A stretch of DNA of 64,000 nt from contig JAOPHQ010003977.1 of assembly GCA_030340625.1 (NCBI GenBank), positions 368,501-432,500 of the forward strand. The letters run 5' to 3'. The notes beneath the pieces are model-generated. The model was given only the letters and a program-made list of their open reading frames with translations, was not told the origin of the DNA and searched no databases. Of the stretch, positions 10,820 to 23,394 are shown in pieces (position 1 is the stretch's first letter; the number at the start of each line of letters is the position of its first letter). This DNA comes from Merluccius polli. Taxonomy: Eukaryota; Chordata; Actinopteri; Gadiformes; Merlucciidae. The translations under genes were made by a program, and so were the position numbers.

Positions 10820-11800
10820 CTCGGTGCATTGGATGGTGATTAAAAAATAGACAGACACAAATAGAATGAGAATATTTAACATTTGATCAGAATACATACC
10901 ATGATATGAATTGGTTTATTAAAATGTGGGTAGGGCTTGCCCAAAATATTGGATTTTAATAATGAACGTATTTAGCAGCCATTTCACAGTTTAAACAAAG
11001 GCCATAGATACCAAAAAGCTCTACCTACTAATAATAACGGGTTGGTGATTTAATAAACATGAATAGAACAGGAAGCGATCTTGGTCTTTTTATGGCGATC
11101 CGTCATCCACAATGACGTGTGTTTTCTCTTTGGGTGAATAATCCTGCCGTGCATCAAAACTTGGCACAATGTTCAAACTGCCTATTTGTACTCTCATACT
11201 ACGGAAGCCTTGTGTCTTCGGAAACCTTTAGGCTACATTGAAGCTCTGCCGAAAACCTGAGGTTTCCTCAGAGAAAGAACATAAATATGAATGAGTTTAC
11301 CGCTCTCGTTTGTGCAATAGCACTCATTTGAACATCCAGGCAAAATACAAAAGACCCTCCTCTTCATCTTTTGCTGTCTCCTTTGCTCTCTTCACTAGCG
11401 TTATTAATTTTAACAAGCCTATTTCAACAACTCCAACTACCGATCAAGCGAACAACAGAGACGAACCGTTCCTGTGACGTCACCACCTAGCTCGTACGAT
11501 GGTTGTGCACTTTTGGCAAAAAAGTGAAATACTATCTAGTTTTCTAGCAAGCCTAGGTGAATATCAAGTTTGATTGCAGTGCCATATCTCGCCTAAGGTA
11601 AAAATCAAACAAACCACTGTCATATTGTTCAGTGTTTCATCTCCACTTTAACTGAAAGTGCTGTTGATGGTAAATGCCGTGGTCCGTGGAATATGTTGTT
11701 GTTGTTGCTGTGTTAGCCGTCAGAGTCCAAGTACATCCTTGCTAATTTGCCGTGACTGTGATGTCAAAATACTGCAATTATGGACATGGCTGAAAAAAAG
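10820..11800. other. no gene seen
   Basis: AT-rich sequence with no repeat or coding frame that I recognise. A GTTGTTGTTGTTGCTG tract is at about 11692-11710. Confidence 0.5.
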
Positions 11801-12606
11801 AAATACATCAATGTCCCTCTAAGGATAGGTGATGAGGTGCTAAAGAGTAGCAAGTTGAGATGAAAAGAATAACAAAATACTTTCCCAGACAGACATTTTT
11901 CTAACGACTGAGCTTCATATCAAAATATAAACTGTGAATGTAAGGAAAACATCAGATAAATAAGATACAGGAACACCAAACAACAACAAAACAAAGCCCC
12001 AGCTATACCGAAGCACAAACTTGTAGCTATTTTCTTCCAACAAGAACCAAAGGGAATGTTCCCAGCTTCAGAGAGAGAAACTTAGTGACACAAGTAATGG
12101 ACGGAGGTCGAGGTAGGAGTGCCTTTACCATGCAGCAGATAATGAAGGTTAGCCGGGGGTTGGCAGTTGTGGCGGTACAGATGGTAACCTTGGGTTTACC
12201 AGGTCAGTGGTTTGGGAGGACAGTGAGTTGTATAGAGACTGGGGGTGTCGTGGCACCTTATCCTCTGAATTATCAGCACCTCAGCGCCGACCACTCAGGA
12301 TGGGAATGTCAGATTTTCTGGGTCAGATAGTGTGTGTGTGTGTGTGTGTGAGGCTGGCATGGCTGTGCTTCTTGAGGGCGTGTTTTCTGCTAGTCGACAT
12401 CACAGGGAGGACTGGGAAACAGCTTTTTTCGAGTTGTTGTCACACAAAAATAAACTTGATACTTTTCCATTTTTTATGTGAGGTGCTTATTTTTGTTTTG
12501 CACCTATTTGACCATTGCTTGCATCGAAAGACGCTAAATAGATAAAGGTAATATTATTGGTGTTTTTGTGACATTTAGAAAATGATATGACTTAGATCAA
12601 ATAGTT

Positions 12607-12686
<80 letters not shown>

Positions 12687-13135
12687 GCATACAGTCTATC
12701 AGTCTATTGTTTTTGCAATGGATAGTTTGCTGTGAGTTAATTTCAACAATTTCCAAATTCTTCTATTTACGATATCTTTATTGCACTAAGGACGGGTAGG
12801 CTAGATGTAAAACTGTGTATGTGACAATGCCATGAGATATATTATGTGATTTTTCATTCTCCTCAAATCTCCTTGAAAATGTAAAAATATTTTCACTCAT
12901 TGTAATGCAACACTGATTGCAACTCACTTCACAAGGAACTTCTTAGACAACAAACAGATTCAGGCAAGGAAGGTGAATAAGGAGTAATTAGAGGAAAATA
13001 AAGAAGAAGATGAAAATAACCATGGGCCAATATTACCGCGGGTTACGAATATTAATGTGTTTCTTCAAACACAGTGATAATGCCCCACAAACTCCTTGCT
13101 CCTCCACTCTTTTCAACAGTCAGTCAGAATGCTAC
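11800..13135 (+). repeat. dispersed repeat, copy 2
   Basis: Second copy of the 7.5-8.65 kb sequence, about 4.2 kb downstream in the same orientation. It is split by a (TA)n microsatellite at 12614-12681 and a TG run at 12329-12350. Its 81-codon frame at 12085-12330 differs from copy 1 by about five bases. Confidence 0.75.
12614..12681. repeat. (TA)n microsatellite
   Basis: About 34 TA units, absent from the paralogous copy 1. Confidence 0.95.
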
Positions 13136-13339
13136 CGAATAGTTCATCAGCACTATTAAACAAACCAATGATGCTACACGACATACTGCAACAGAGGGTT
13201 GACAGTCTGTTCGTTCTATCACTCTCATAGATGGACCATCGATTCAAAAGTCATGCCTCCACCTTGTCCTGTTTAACCTTCGACCTCGGCAACACCTACC
13301 CACCATCCTCCATCCCCTAAAACACTGGTTCCTAATGAT

Positions 13340-13521
13340 ATATTTAATCGGCATCTTCTCTATCTCTCTCGTTATCTCGTCCTTTCTCTCTATCTATCCC
13401 TTTACCTCCCCATCTCTCTTTCTATCTCTCCCTCTACCTCCCCATATCTCTCCCCCCTCTCTTTCTATACCCTCCTTTCTATCTCTCCCTGTCTTTCTAC
13501 CACCCTCTTTCTCTTTATATT

Positions 13522-13557
<36 letters not shown>

Positions 13558-13640
13558 TTGCTACATTTATTTCTATCTATTTCTATTGCTTTTCTATTAT
13601 CTCTATCTCTCTCTCACTGTATCTTTCTCTGTTGATCCCT
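13340..13640. repeat. pyrimidine-rich (CT)n tract
   Basis: CTCTCTATCTCTCTT-type sequence with a pure (CT)n core at about 13522-13554. The Leu/Ser frames are by-products. Confidence 0.9.
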
Positions 13641-14580
13641 CACACCTCTTTGCTTTCAGTTTTGAGTCCGGCAGCCATGCCCCTCTTGGGTCAGAGTGCT
13701 CTCCTCTTTCCACACACGTGACTGGGACACACAACAGCAGCCCAACACCAGCCCATGCTGCTGAGGGCTGCTTCCTCACTTCCTATATGGATGTGGTTCT
13801 TATTGTTTTCTCTACACCCAGCTTCTTTGTGGCTTGCGTCTGGCATCAATAAAGTGATACATTATCAGAGTAAACTATCCATTTCGTTGACAGATAATTG
13901 AAAATGTGAGCAGGAGAGAGAGATGAAGAAATGTGGGCTTGTGATTATGTGTGAGATTTGAAATATATGCACAACACAAACATTAGCGCCGAGATATCAA
14001 ACTATACTCCTATAAGACAGTTGACACAAGACAAGAGACAAGGTGTCGGTTATAACAAATGATACTGAAGTTTAAATATAATAAATAAAAAGTACTTGCC
14101 AAACAAACACACAAATATATATACGTTCACACACAAACACATGCACACACCAAAAAAAATACATAGGCCTATATGGCATTTGATATGAGATGCCATATAG
14201 TGCTTTTTTGTGCTCTGAATATGAATATAGAATAGAGGCAAACATAATGATTTGCTTTGTGGTCTAAATATAACATATTAACATATATAATATAACATCA
14301 TAAATCAATCACATAAATTCACCCCAACTAGTGTACAGGAAAATAAAATAAAGCATATTGCCACATACACATGACCTAAATGAATGCATTTCAATTATAT
14401 AATCATTTTGTACTCCACATGATCTGTACATAGCTGTACAGGCGAAAGAGCATTATTTTTGATGTTTTGAAAGGCTGCAAGTTTGATGCGACGGTTACAG
14501 GTGCCTTTGAGCAATCAGCTAAGATAGCTGCTCACTGGCTGTGAGTTTATACCTGGGGTTGATAGGTTGTTTTTTTTATG
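13641..14580. other. no gene seen
   Basis: AT-rich sequence with scattered CA/TA runs near 14100-14160. No supported coding or structural signal. Confidence 0.5.
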
Positions 14581-14582
14581 GT

Positions 14583-14702
14583 AAATGTCTTAATCACTGT
14601 CGTAATGAGGTAGGAGTTAGGGCATCTTGCTCAGGGATGTCTACATATAGACTGCAGACATTGGGGTTGTCAAAAGCCCTAACCACTAGACTATCCTGTC
14701 CA
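14583..14702 (-). mobile_element. V-SINE-like fragment
   Basis: AGGAGTTAGGGCATCTTGCT, then AGACTGCAGACATTGGGG and CTAACCACTAGACTATCCTG, a reversed tRNA-like head with internal body. The 3' module is missing. Confidence 0.7.
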
Positions 14703-15188
14703 TGACTGTGCTCACCATTAAAGTGGTGGAATTGTGTTTGTCTATAGTTATGAATGTTGATATGTGACCAGCATTAACAACCAAGACACGTCGTGAGAGA
14801 GGAGCACGTCGACATCAAGATTCACTAATTGATCACCGTCAAGTTTGTTTCGTTATTTTTAAACACATTAATTAATTAGAGGACGAAAAAATACCGACTG
14901 GAAGCTTGTGAGCACGACGTTCAACGAGAGTAGTTTGAGAAACATGTTCAAACTGTTTGAAACTTCAAGCTCAGTAGCGTGATCATTCTGAGTGAGAGAG
15001 AGAGAGAGAGACAGAGTGAGTGGGAGATGCTGTGGCGGTTCTGCTTGGAAAGCCTTCCAGCGCGTTAATGGATGTTGTGATTATGCTAATTATTCCGGAC
15101 ACTTTGTCAGAATAAACAACATCCATTTACACATGAAAGCTAAAGGCTGTCAAAACAGTTCAGCCGGGTAGGATAATTAGCATGTCTG

Positions 15189-15189
<1 letters not shown>

Positions 15190-15280
<91 letters not shown>

Positions 15281-15281
15281 A
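15190..15281. repeat. (GATA)n microsatellite
   Basis: About 23 perfect GATA units. Confidence 0.97.
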
Positions 15282-15344
15282 ATATTTATCATTGAAATAC
15301 ATAGATATGTTATACATGTTACGATTGAACAAAACATTTGTATT

Positions 15345-15545
15345 TACTTGGAAGGTAAAGGTAAAGCTGAAGAGTAGAGCCATGAGTGTCCATACCAGCA
15401 GACCTTGTGTCTGGGTCCCAGAGGTCAGTGGTGGTATCTGAGCGTGAGCTGGTGGTCCAGGAATAGCTGGTGGTGACATGCTGAGAGTCACTGTCACCTC
15501 CAGGCCATTGGCCACTGTTAAACCACCGCTCAGCACAACCTGTGT
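15345..15545 (-). other. orphan exon candidate (weak)
   Basis: Between a (TG)n block and the GATA array lies about 200 bp of complex sequence open in two minus frames. One reads VVLSGGLTVANGLEVTVTL and ends in a hydrophobic stretch (LLVWTLMALLFSFTF). The other is rich in Ser/Thr/Trp. A possible acceptor AG (at 15541) and a GTAAAT donor at its lower end are present. I recognise no family, and it may be chance. Confidence 0.2.
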
Positions 15546-15870
15546 GCGTGTGTGTGTACATATGTATGCATGCGTGCTTGCTTGTGTGCGTGTATTGTTA
15601 TGTCTATGTGTGTGTGTGTGTGTGTGTGTTTGTACATGTGCATATGTATATAAAGAATGTATTATTATAATGTCTGTGTGTGTGTCTGTGTGTGTGTGTA
15701 AATATGTATGCATGCATGCTTGCTTGTGTGCATGAATTGTTATGTGTATGTGTGTGTGTACATATGTATGCATGCATGCTTGCTTGTATGTGCCTGTATT
15801 ATTATGTGTCTGTGTGTTTGTATATGTGCATTTATTATTAGTGTGTGTGTGTATGTGCTTGCTTGTATGT
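15540..15870. repeat. compound (TG)n with higher-order repeat
   Basis: A block TACATATGTATGCATGC, then GTGCTTGCTTGTGTGC, then TTGTTATGT recurs at about 15557, 15690 and 15760, separated by TG runs. Confidence 0.85.
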
Positions 15871-16058
15871 AGAACACCTTAGCTGCTGTTTGATGTGACC
15901 AGAATTGATTATTTTTAGTTAGCCATCTGGAGCTCGGAATTTGAATTCCTGGGGAGCAAAAACAATTGCAGATCTGTTTTTATTTTTCCACTGTCTACCT
16001 CTGCAACCTTCAAGTCAAACCAATAACTCAATATCTAATAGCCCTACTTTTCTTTTGT

Positions 16059-16217
16059 CATTTAGCAGAAGCTATTCAAAGCAACTTCTTGGTACATATG
16101 AAGGAGCAGGTTGGGGTTACGGGCATCTTGCTAAAGGATGACTATAGGTTGGTTGCGGACATCAGGGATTGAACAGTACTTTTTGGCTGGGAGTCGGACA
16201 CCCATGCTACCACAACA
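16059..16217 (-). mobile_element. V-SINE-like retroposon
   Basis: CATTTAGCAGAAGCTATTCA at the left, AGGAGCAGGTTGGGGTTACG in the middle and AGGGATTGAACAGTACTTTT with TGGGAGTCGGACACC at the right. This is a near full-length reversed copy, diverged from the consensus. Confidence 0.75.
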
Positions 16218-16575
16218 CAACCCAACCCAAGACAACACCCTTTTCTTCTCATCATGGAAGTAAAGGGTACATTATTTGAAGACACCAATCAGTGGAAACT
16301 ACAGTATATTATCGTTGGAAACATACAAGAACAAATTCAACATCTTCATTTGTACTGTTTATAAGAGAAAAGAAAGAAAGATACAGTTCAAAGGATTCAA
16401 TTAAAAACAGACCATGTTGGTCCATTTAGTCGTTAACTTGATCTGAGGGAGCAGGGTTTTTTTTTAATGAGTCTGGAATCGGTGAACTTTAATGAAAAAA
16501 CATCAAGATCATCTTCAGCTTAAAGTGAAATACTATACCCAGCAAAAAGCTTGTCTGGAAAGCTAGACTAAACGA

Positions 16576-16998
16576 TGGAAGTGCAATGCATTCCCTTATG
16601 AAAAAAAATTCTGCTCTGTTTTTCTGAATTAATGACATACATCAAAATCCTGCAAGAAGCTTTCCCCTGCATGGAGTACCATTGCTGCTGCTAATCAGCC
16701 TGACCCTCCAACAGTGCTATATGATTTTAAGTACAGGGTCAATGCAGGATAATGTGACACGTGGTCAAGCAAACAGTTAGCTGACATAATTTGGCATGTA
16801 ACATGTAATAAATAATACCTTAGATACCTTACCTATATTGACCCCATAGGCCTACTTGGAATCATATAGCACTGTTGGAGGGTCAGGTTGATACGCAGCA
16901 ACCATACTCCAAGCTTCTTGCAAGATTTTGAGGTATCTCGTTAAATATGAAAAATAGAGTAGATTTTTTTCTCAAGGGAATGCATTACGCTTCTGTGC
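16576..16998. mobile_element. foldback element with arms of about 160 bp
   Basis: The left arm (16576-16742) holds GCATTCCCTT, AAGAAGCTT, CTGACCCTCCAACAGTGCTA and GGGTCAA. The right arm (16834-16998) holds their reverse complements in reverse order. Divergence of the arms indicates age. The central part is about 90 bp. Confidence 0.75.
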
Positions 16999-16999
16999 T

Positions 17000-18480
17000 A
17001 AACACAGACTTTATAATCATAACTCCTTGTACTGTTGTGGAAGACTAAACTTCAAGCGTTTCATTGCCATTAGTGACTGCTGCTTGTACTATAGCATTAT
17101 CTAAAAAAGGCAGTGAGAGGGTATTTGTAAATGTTTGGTAGTTAATCAAAAATTAGAGAGATAGTACTTCTGCACTAAATTAAGATTCAACACATCTTCT
17201 GGATCGACTGCATGAGTCTGCCAGTAATCTGAGGAAAATTATAATTAATGTATTTGTTTCGGATATTATCAGTTTATCATTCAGACTAGCCATTTGAAAT
17301 GAACTAAAGTTGGTTGGTAGTCACATTAGTAACGTGACTACAAGCCACCTTTCCTGAATGCTGATTGGGCTACACATGATCCGGTTGTACTACAGAAACA
17401 TTTAAAATCCCAAAATGCGCATCTCTGTATGGAAATAATTTGTGTTTGTCAGAACAACAAAAATAACAACTAGTCATTATCCAGCCATTCGCATTTTGTT
17501 ATTTATTTGGACTGGACTAGACACATAAGTAGAAATACAATGACATGTGACTGAGTGGCTCAAGCCACTAGTGAACTAACAATGTAGGTGATAGACCTTG
17601 TAGCGACCCAGGTTTCCAGCCTGTGGGCCTATTCTGTGTCATTACCACTTTCCTGTCTCTCTCCGCTGTTTTTGTAAACTGGAACATATCTAGCATGCCT
17701 ATTTATTTTTTGTCCTTTTAATCTTTCCACAAAAAAAATATTTATATCAGCCCCTATTCTGGTCTTGGTCCAGGTGTGGACTCAGTGTCCTGCCAGCTGA
17801 GGAGGTCAGGTTGGATGTCGGCGGGCAGGCTGTGAATGTCTGGTATCAGAGCCTCTTGCCAGCTATGAGGTTGAAGGTTAGTACAAAGTTCACAGAGCTC
17901 AGTGCAGTAAGTCAGTTCTGAGCATTACAAAGAGTCTGCTTCTCTGCGTTCACTGTTTGTGTTAGTGTTCATGAACACAAACACAACCACTGCTTGCTTT
18001 GGGCTGTTTGTGAAGCAATATGGGCTCACTTATTTACTAACAATTTTAATACAGTTTTTAATATCAGGTTGTGGATATTGGTAATCTCGTTGTGTTCCAC
18101 CTGTGGCTGTTTGAGAAATGTTTATCTACGGGGACGTGCTAGGGGAGACATCAGTGTTTGCAGTTGTTGTTTGCAGATAATGGGAAATGTAGTTTAGTAG
18201 CATATCTCTCCTAGGACTGATGTTCAATGCAGCAATAATACAAAAAACTACACCGTATTACCAGCATGAGACATTAAGAGAAAAATCTTAATGTCAAAGT
18301 TTACCAAATCAGGTATAGGCCTATGTTATTTATTTTATCTAACCAATGAGACCAAGTAGCTAACCGCAAAGTGTATTATTTTTCCGATAACAGCAATTGC
18401 TAATCGTAAACATATTGATTAACAATTGATTAACATTTTTGGGCTATCTTGCGTACTGCTAGTATGTTATGAGCTAATCG
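17000..18480. other. no gene seen
   Basis: AT-rich intronic sequence. A G/C-richer stretch at 17755-17880 has no frame or motif that I can name. Confidence 0.5.
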
Positions 18481-18599
18481 GTTTATTTTAGCTCACGGAA
18501 CACTAGCCAGCTGATGTGAGTTGAGGAGTTGTGCATTAGTTTAGACATGGGGGATGAGGCTCTATAGCTATGTGTTGTCGAAAAACAATGCACACCTCT

Positions 18600-18730
18600 C
18601 ACCACTAGAATGTTCCCTGGCCATGGTATAAGTAAGGGATAATCCACGACGAGGTGTGCATGTATCGAAAAATAATGCACAACCTTAGCCCCCTCGTTGT
18701 GCATTATTTTTCGATACATGCACACCTAGA
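18600..18730. mobile_element. palindromic MITE half with perfect 31-bp inverted repeat
   Basis: 18652-18682 and 18697-18727 are exact reverse complements (AGGTGTGCATGTATCGAAAA on the left) separated by 14 bp. The left flank GGCCATGGTATAAGTAAGGG and ATAATCCACGACG reappears in the copy at 21.05 kb. Confidence 0.85.
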
Positions 18731-18780
18731 AGTACAACACATTAAATAAGTTAGTGTTGTACCCGTTTAGTTGTATGAAT

Positions 18781-18924
18781 TTAAAGGGCCCCTATGTTAC
18801 CACCAGGTAGGAGTATGATTAGCTATTACAAGTGAATTCAAACTCTACCATTTAGTGACATTACAAGTGGGAGTGGGAATGGTTAATCACACTCACAACT
18901 GGTGTTAAAATAGGGACCCTTTAA
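18781..18924. mobile_element. short MITE, TTAAAGGG...CCCTTTAA ends
   Basis: The left end TTAAAGGGCCCCTATGTTAC and CACCAGGT is mirrored at the right by ACTGGTGTTAAAATAGGGAC and CCTTTAA. It belongs to the same family as the longer element at 51275-51731. Confidence 0.75.
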
Positions 18925-19022
18925 TAGATATGTTATCCATCACAGCTGGGGAGAACATTTCTTAATATGCATGTTGATAACGTTTCTTTGATGAAATACC
19001 TCTTGCATGCCCTTTCTTTCAG

Positions 19023-19206
19023 GAGCAAGGAGTCTGGAGAAAAACAGCAAGGAACCAAACAAACAGCCTCCACCAGTGGTCTGAGCAAATACTGGAGCCA
19101 AGCTGAGACTGTAATGGGCAAAATTAAAGCTAAGTACCAAGGAGTGAATGGGCAGCCAGGCTCCTGTGCCAGCACGCAACAAAATGTCTTGCCCCCTACT
19201 ATTTAG
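19023..19206 (+). other. orphan terminal-exon candidate (weak)
   Basis: A good acceptor (CCTTTCTTTCAG) precedes a 60-codon open stretch ending in TAG at 19204. It includes SGLSKYWSQAETVMGKIKAK and is Gln/Lys-rich, with AATAAA-like ATTAAATAAA just after. I recognise no family and see no partner exon on this strand. Confidence 0.2.
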
Positions 19207-19617
19207 CCTCAGAGGTTGAAAAGGCACAACAAAATTAAATAAAAATGGTAAGTCATTTAATGCCTGCTTTAGGATAACAGTAATTATTTACTTGAAATGC
19301 AAAGGGCTTTGTGAGGCTACAATGAATAACACATTAGTAGAAATACAAGGACCTATTTTGCATTATGGTTTTGCACTGGCTCAATTCTATAGCACTTTCG
19401 CCAGTGATATAAAGAGTGGACAAAGTAATAACATATATGTAAGTAGGGAGAACAGACATACGTTTCTATTGAATGCTTTCCATTTGGTTGGCTGTTTGAA
19501 GTAACACAGCAGGAGAGCAGAACATATCTCAGCAGGGTGCCATAGCATTCGCGGCCTCATTATTCTGTAACATTGTTAGAATGTTGACTTAAGCCAGTCA
19601 GAAGGAAAGAATGACAC

Positions 19618-19630
19618 AAAGACAAAGAAA

Positions 19631-19662
<32 letters not shown>

Positions 19663-19700
19663 AAAATAAACAAAGGAAGAAAGAAATAAAAGAAAGAAAG
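19618..19700. repeat. (GAAA)n microsatellite
   Basis: GAAA units with a few interruptions (AAATAAACAAAGG). Confidence 0.95.
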
Positions 19701-19719
19701 TAAGTCAGCTAATATGTTT

Positions 19720-21040
19720 TGGCTGGCGTGATCGGTTTCAGCGAATTAGTGTCTCACATTGTTTCATCTTTTGTCAAGTTAGCATGTCTGCTCACACCGC
19801 CACCATGTAAATCCACAGTGACAGGCGGCCAGGGGAGCATTCAGACTGAATTAGCTAACAGCTCCTGGGATATACGCACTGTCCTAGTGGCTACATCGCG
19901 CTATCCAACTGTAGCATGACCTAAAACAAAATCTGGAGCCACACTTTCAAACACAACTTCTACATGATGACTCATAGTTATTTCTTAATTGTTCTTCAAT
20001 TATGACAAAGCAAATTTGGTTTTCATAAGAAAATGTCAATGTTTGATGAGATGAGATCTGTTGGTTCGAACCTGCTGTGAACAACCTCTCAAAATAATGA
20101 ATGAAAGTAAATTCAACCTGACATTAAAATGAATATATTATGTAAAACATATACAAAACAAAATGTAAAAAAATCTAAAATTGGCTATTAACTGACAAAG
20201 GGACACAATAATTCTTAACCAGTTCCAGTTTCTGCTATTCCAGGCACATCCTTGAATATTAAATGATTCAATTGTGCCAACATCAAAATACAGAAATACA
20301 GGGAGTTGTTTTAGTTTCAGATATGTTCACTGATTTTTCTCTGTGAATGTGTGCAGGAGGGAATCCATTTTGGCGGATGCACACCATGTTTTAAACATTG
20401 GAAGCAGATTAAAATCCAGTCTGTTATCTCTCATGTACACATGGATTCACTCAACCCACAGTTTGGGGGTTTTACAAAAAGATGTCTGTGCTAGGAAGGT
20501 TGCGGAGGAGCTGATGTAGGAAGCAAGCTGCCTTAACAAATTGATCCTTATTCTTTCTTTTGACCGAGGTAAATGCTTTAAGCTGTAAGAGAGTGACAGA
20601 TAGTGCCAAAGCACAAAGAGATAAAGCTATATTTTTTATTTGACAGACTATGACACCATACATTTGGAGTGAGCTAATATTTGAGGATCTATTAAATCCC
20701 ACTATTCAATTAAATTGTCATAGTCCACAGTGATAAAGGCTTATACACTTAACGTTATAGCTCCTAGACTTGGGACACTGGGACTTTTCCACGCTCCATA
20801 ATTTACCAGTGAGGGGCTATCTACTGTGTACCTTTCATAGTTCATTTCTTGTTAAGCACAAAAAAACGAGAGATCTTTCTTGTCCAAATTAATTAATTGA
20901 ACAGAAAAAAATCGAGGTAAAGCAACAATTTTCAACCAAGTTACTTGTTGAAACTTGGGGATCAGAACTGGGAAAAGCTATTGCAAGGTAAATATGTTTA
21001 TATTTTTTACCACAACCTCACATGCTAGCTTAGTCAGAAA
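19720..21040. other. no gene seen
   Basis: AT-rich intronic sequence without a recognised repeat or a splice-bounded frame. Confidence 0.5.
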
Positions 21041-21044
21041 TTGC

Positions 21045-21165
21045 CTACGTAAGGGATAATCCACGACGAGGTGTGCATGTATCGAAACAGCCCCCACAGC
21101 GTGCATTATTTTTCCATACATGCAGACCTTGGAGTGGATTATCCTGCTTATACCATGGCCACTTG
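21045..21165. mobile_element. palindromic MITE, second copy
   Basis: TAAGGGATAATCCACGACGA and GGTGTGCATGTATCGAAA on the left, mirrored by GTGCATTATTTTTCCATACA and GTGGATTATCCTGCTTATAC, then CATGGCC on the right. It is more complete than the copy at 18.6 kb. Confidence 0.8.
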
Positions 21166-21342
21166 CAAATCAGTAAAAATATAAGGTTCATATTTTGGGC
21201 TAATTCTGTCTCAAAATGACAACTTTTAACTCGCACTACTTTTTGTGTTCCTGGAAACAAACGGCAATTGACCAGAGAAATATATGGGTCTGACTAATGC
21301 CTGGAACGCAATGAGTTAACATGAGATTCATATGGAATGCAG

Positions 21343-21860
21343 ACGTTACCTTATTACTCCAGTAAATAGAGACAATCTTAGTAAAGACATGGCAATGTTA
21401 CCTTATTACTCCAGTAAATAGAGACGATCTTAGTAACAACCTGGCAATGTTACCTTATTACTCCAGTAAATACAGAAGATCTTAGTAACAACATGGCAAC
21501 GTTACCTTATTACTCCAGTAAATAGAGACGACCTTAGTAACGGCATGGCAACGTTACCTCATTACTTCAGTAAATAGAGACGATCTTAGTAACAACATGG
21601 CAACATTACCTTATTGCTCCAGTAAATAGAGACAATCTTAGTAACGACATGGCAACGTTACCTTATTACTCCAGTAAATACAGAAGATCTTAGTAACAAC
21701 ATGGCAACGTTACCTTATTACTCCAGTAAATAGAGACAACCTTAGTAACGACATGACAACGTTACCTTATTACTTCAGCAAATAGAAACAATCTTAGTAA
21801 CAACATGGCAACGTTACCTTATTACTCCAGTAAATAGAGACGATCTTAGTTACGACCTGG
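21343..21860. repeat. 52-bp minisatellite, about 10 copies
   Basis: Unit ACGTTACCTTATTACTCCAG, then TAAATAGAGACGATCTTAGT, then AACAACATGGCA, repeated every 52 bp. Variants are mostly single-base, and a CAGAAG variant recurs in two units, which suggests block duplication. Confidence 0.95.
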
Positions 21861-22479
21861 CAATGGGAAAGCTTTCTAAGCGTAGTCCCATCCGAGTCCG
21901 GTCCAAGTTGACATGTTGAATGTTGTTGAATGTTTTGTTTAGCACATTAACTTTTAGAATGGTGATAAGACTGCTTATGTTACGATCACATCATAGTTGT
22001 GCAGTTATCGCAAGTTAATCAACATCCCTCCAGCCAATCAGAATCAAGTATTTACCCAGAGCATGGTAGAAATGGAGATAAAGTAACCTGACTGACTACG
22101 GTAACTTTATAAGAGTTTGAACTTCCTTTTGGCTCCGAAGCGAAGTGCTGAGACTGACCTGAAGTGGCAAGGATTTGCAGATCAGGCGGCAGAGACGACA
22201 CTGGCAAGTGGATCTCTCACGGCAAGTGGCCGCAGTAGGTATCTCCTAAACTCCTCCATGCACAGGAGGGCTGTTCCACTGCCTAGAGCTATCATTTATC
22301 ACCAGGTTCCATACCTCTCTTTCTGTCTCTCCTTCTTTCTATCTCAGACCCCGATGCTCTTACGGAGTCTTCATAAAGTTTTATTTTATTCTCTATTAGC
22401 TTCTATTGACAAACCTCCATCAAAGATGAACTTGAAGCATCTGCCAAACTCACTTTGTGTGTCCGTCTCTGTTTTCTTT

Positions 22480-22575
22480 TCATCACATCTCTTTGTACCC
22501 TTCTATATCTCTCTGTATCTCATCATCTATCTTTCCTGCTCCTCCATCTGTCTCTCTCTCTCTCTCTCTCTAGCT
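22480..22575. repeat. pyrimidine-rich tract
   Basis: TCTCTGTATCTCATCATCTA-type sequence leading into (CT)n at 22552-22571. Confidence 0.85.
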
Positions 22576-23394
22576 CCCTGACTGTCTCTTTAGCCTAGTC
22601 TTTTTGCATTGTAGGCTTTTGTTTTCGCCTGTCATGGAATATTTCTCAATCCAGGAATAAAAGCCCTTTATCACTGATCTACAATACATCACTCTAGACA
22701 TTTTTGCTGAGTTGGAAACCCAAAAGTGCGATTGGGTGTCAGGAAAACAGCGGGAAAACAAATGGCATTGCAAGCTCTTCATACAATGATATCATCATCA
22801 CTATTGCGTCTCATGTCAAAAGCAATGCTGTGCTTGTTTCTGAAATTCCACCACTGATATCCTCACAGGGCCCAGAAACCGACAAGGAAACAAAATAAAG
22901 GGACTTATCCTGTTCATATATCATTAGAATAATAACCACAGCCTATTTTACTGCAGTAGTGCTGGAGTCGGAAGTAGAGCATGTACAAGGTCAAACCAAC
23001 AGATCTCTTCATCAGTTAGGATTAAATAATATTGTTATCAGTTATAAACTGCAACAGAAAAGTAACACCCTCGCCTATACCATCGAGACTTCTTTACACA
23101 CAGGAACATTTCCCTCTATTTTTAATTTGAAACGTTGAACTTGGCTGGTTCCTGTTCCTTTACTGTGTATACCATTTGTCTATCAAGAAAAAACAAACCA
23201 TTAATTAATTGGAAGTCTTACCTCCTCATATCAACAACAAACAAAGGGGTAAACAAACAACAGCTGGGTGTCCTTAAAGCTTTGTCAACACCAAGAGAAG
23301 TACCAAGATTACCCCACAGTTATGGTACATCCAGCTCTGTTTGTTTTCAGCTGTAACAAATAAATAATGCACTAAAAACTAAAATCCATTGCAC

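Noticed and set aside
21343..21860. Possible CRISPR array
   Set aside because: Units are contiguous tandem repeats with no unique spacers, and the DNA is vertebrate. The 37-bp (41.6 kb), 30-bp (4.3 kb) and 41-bp (50.6 kb) arrays fail for the same reason.
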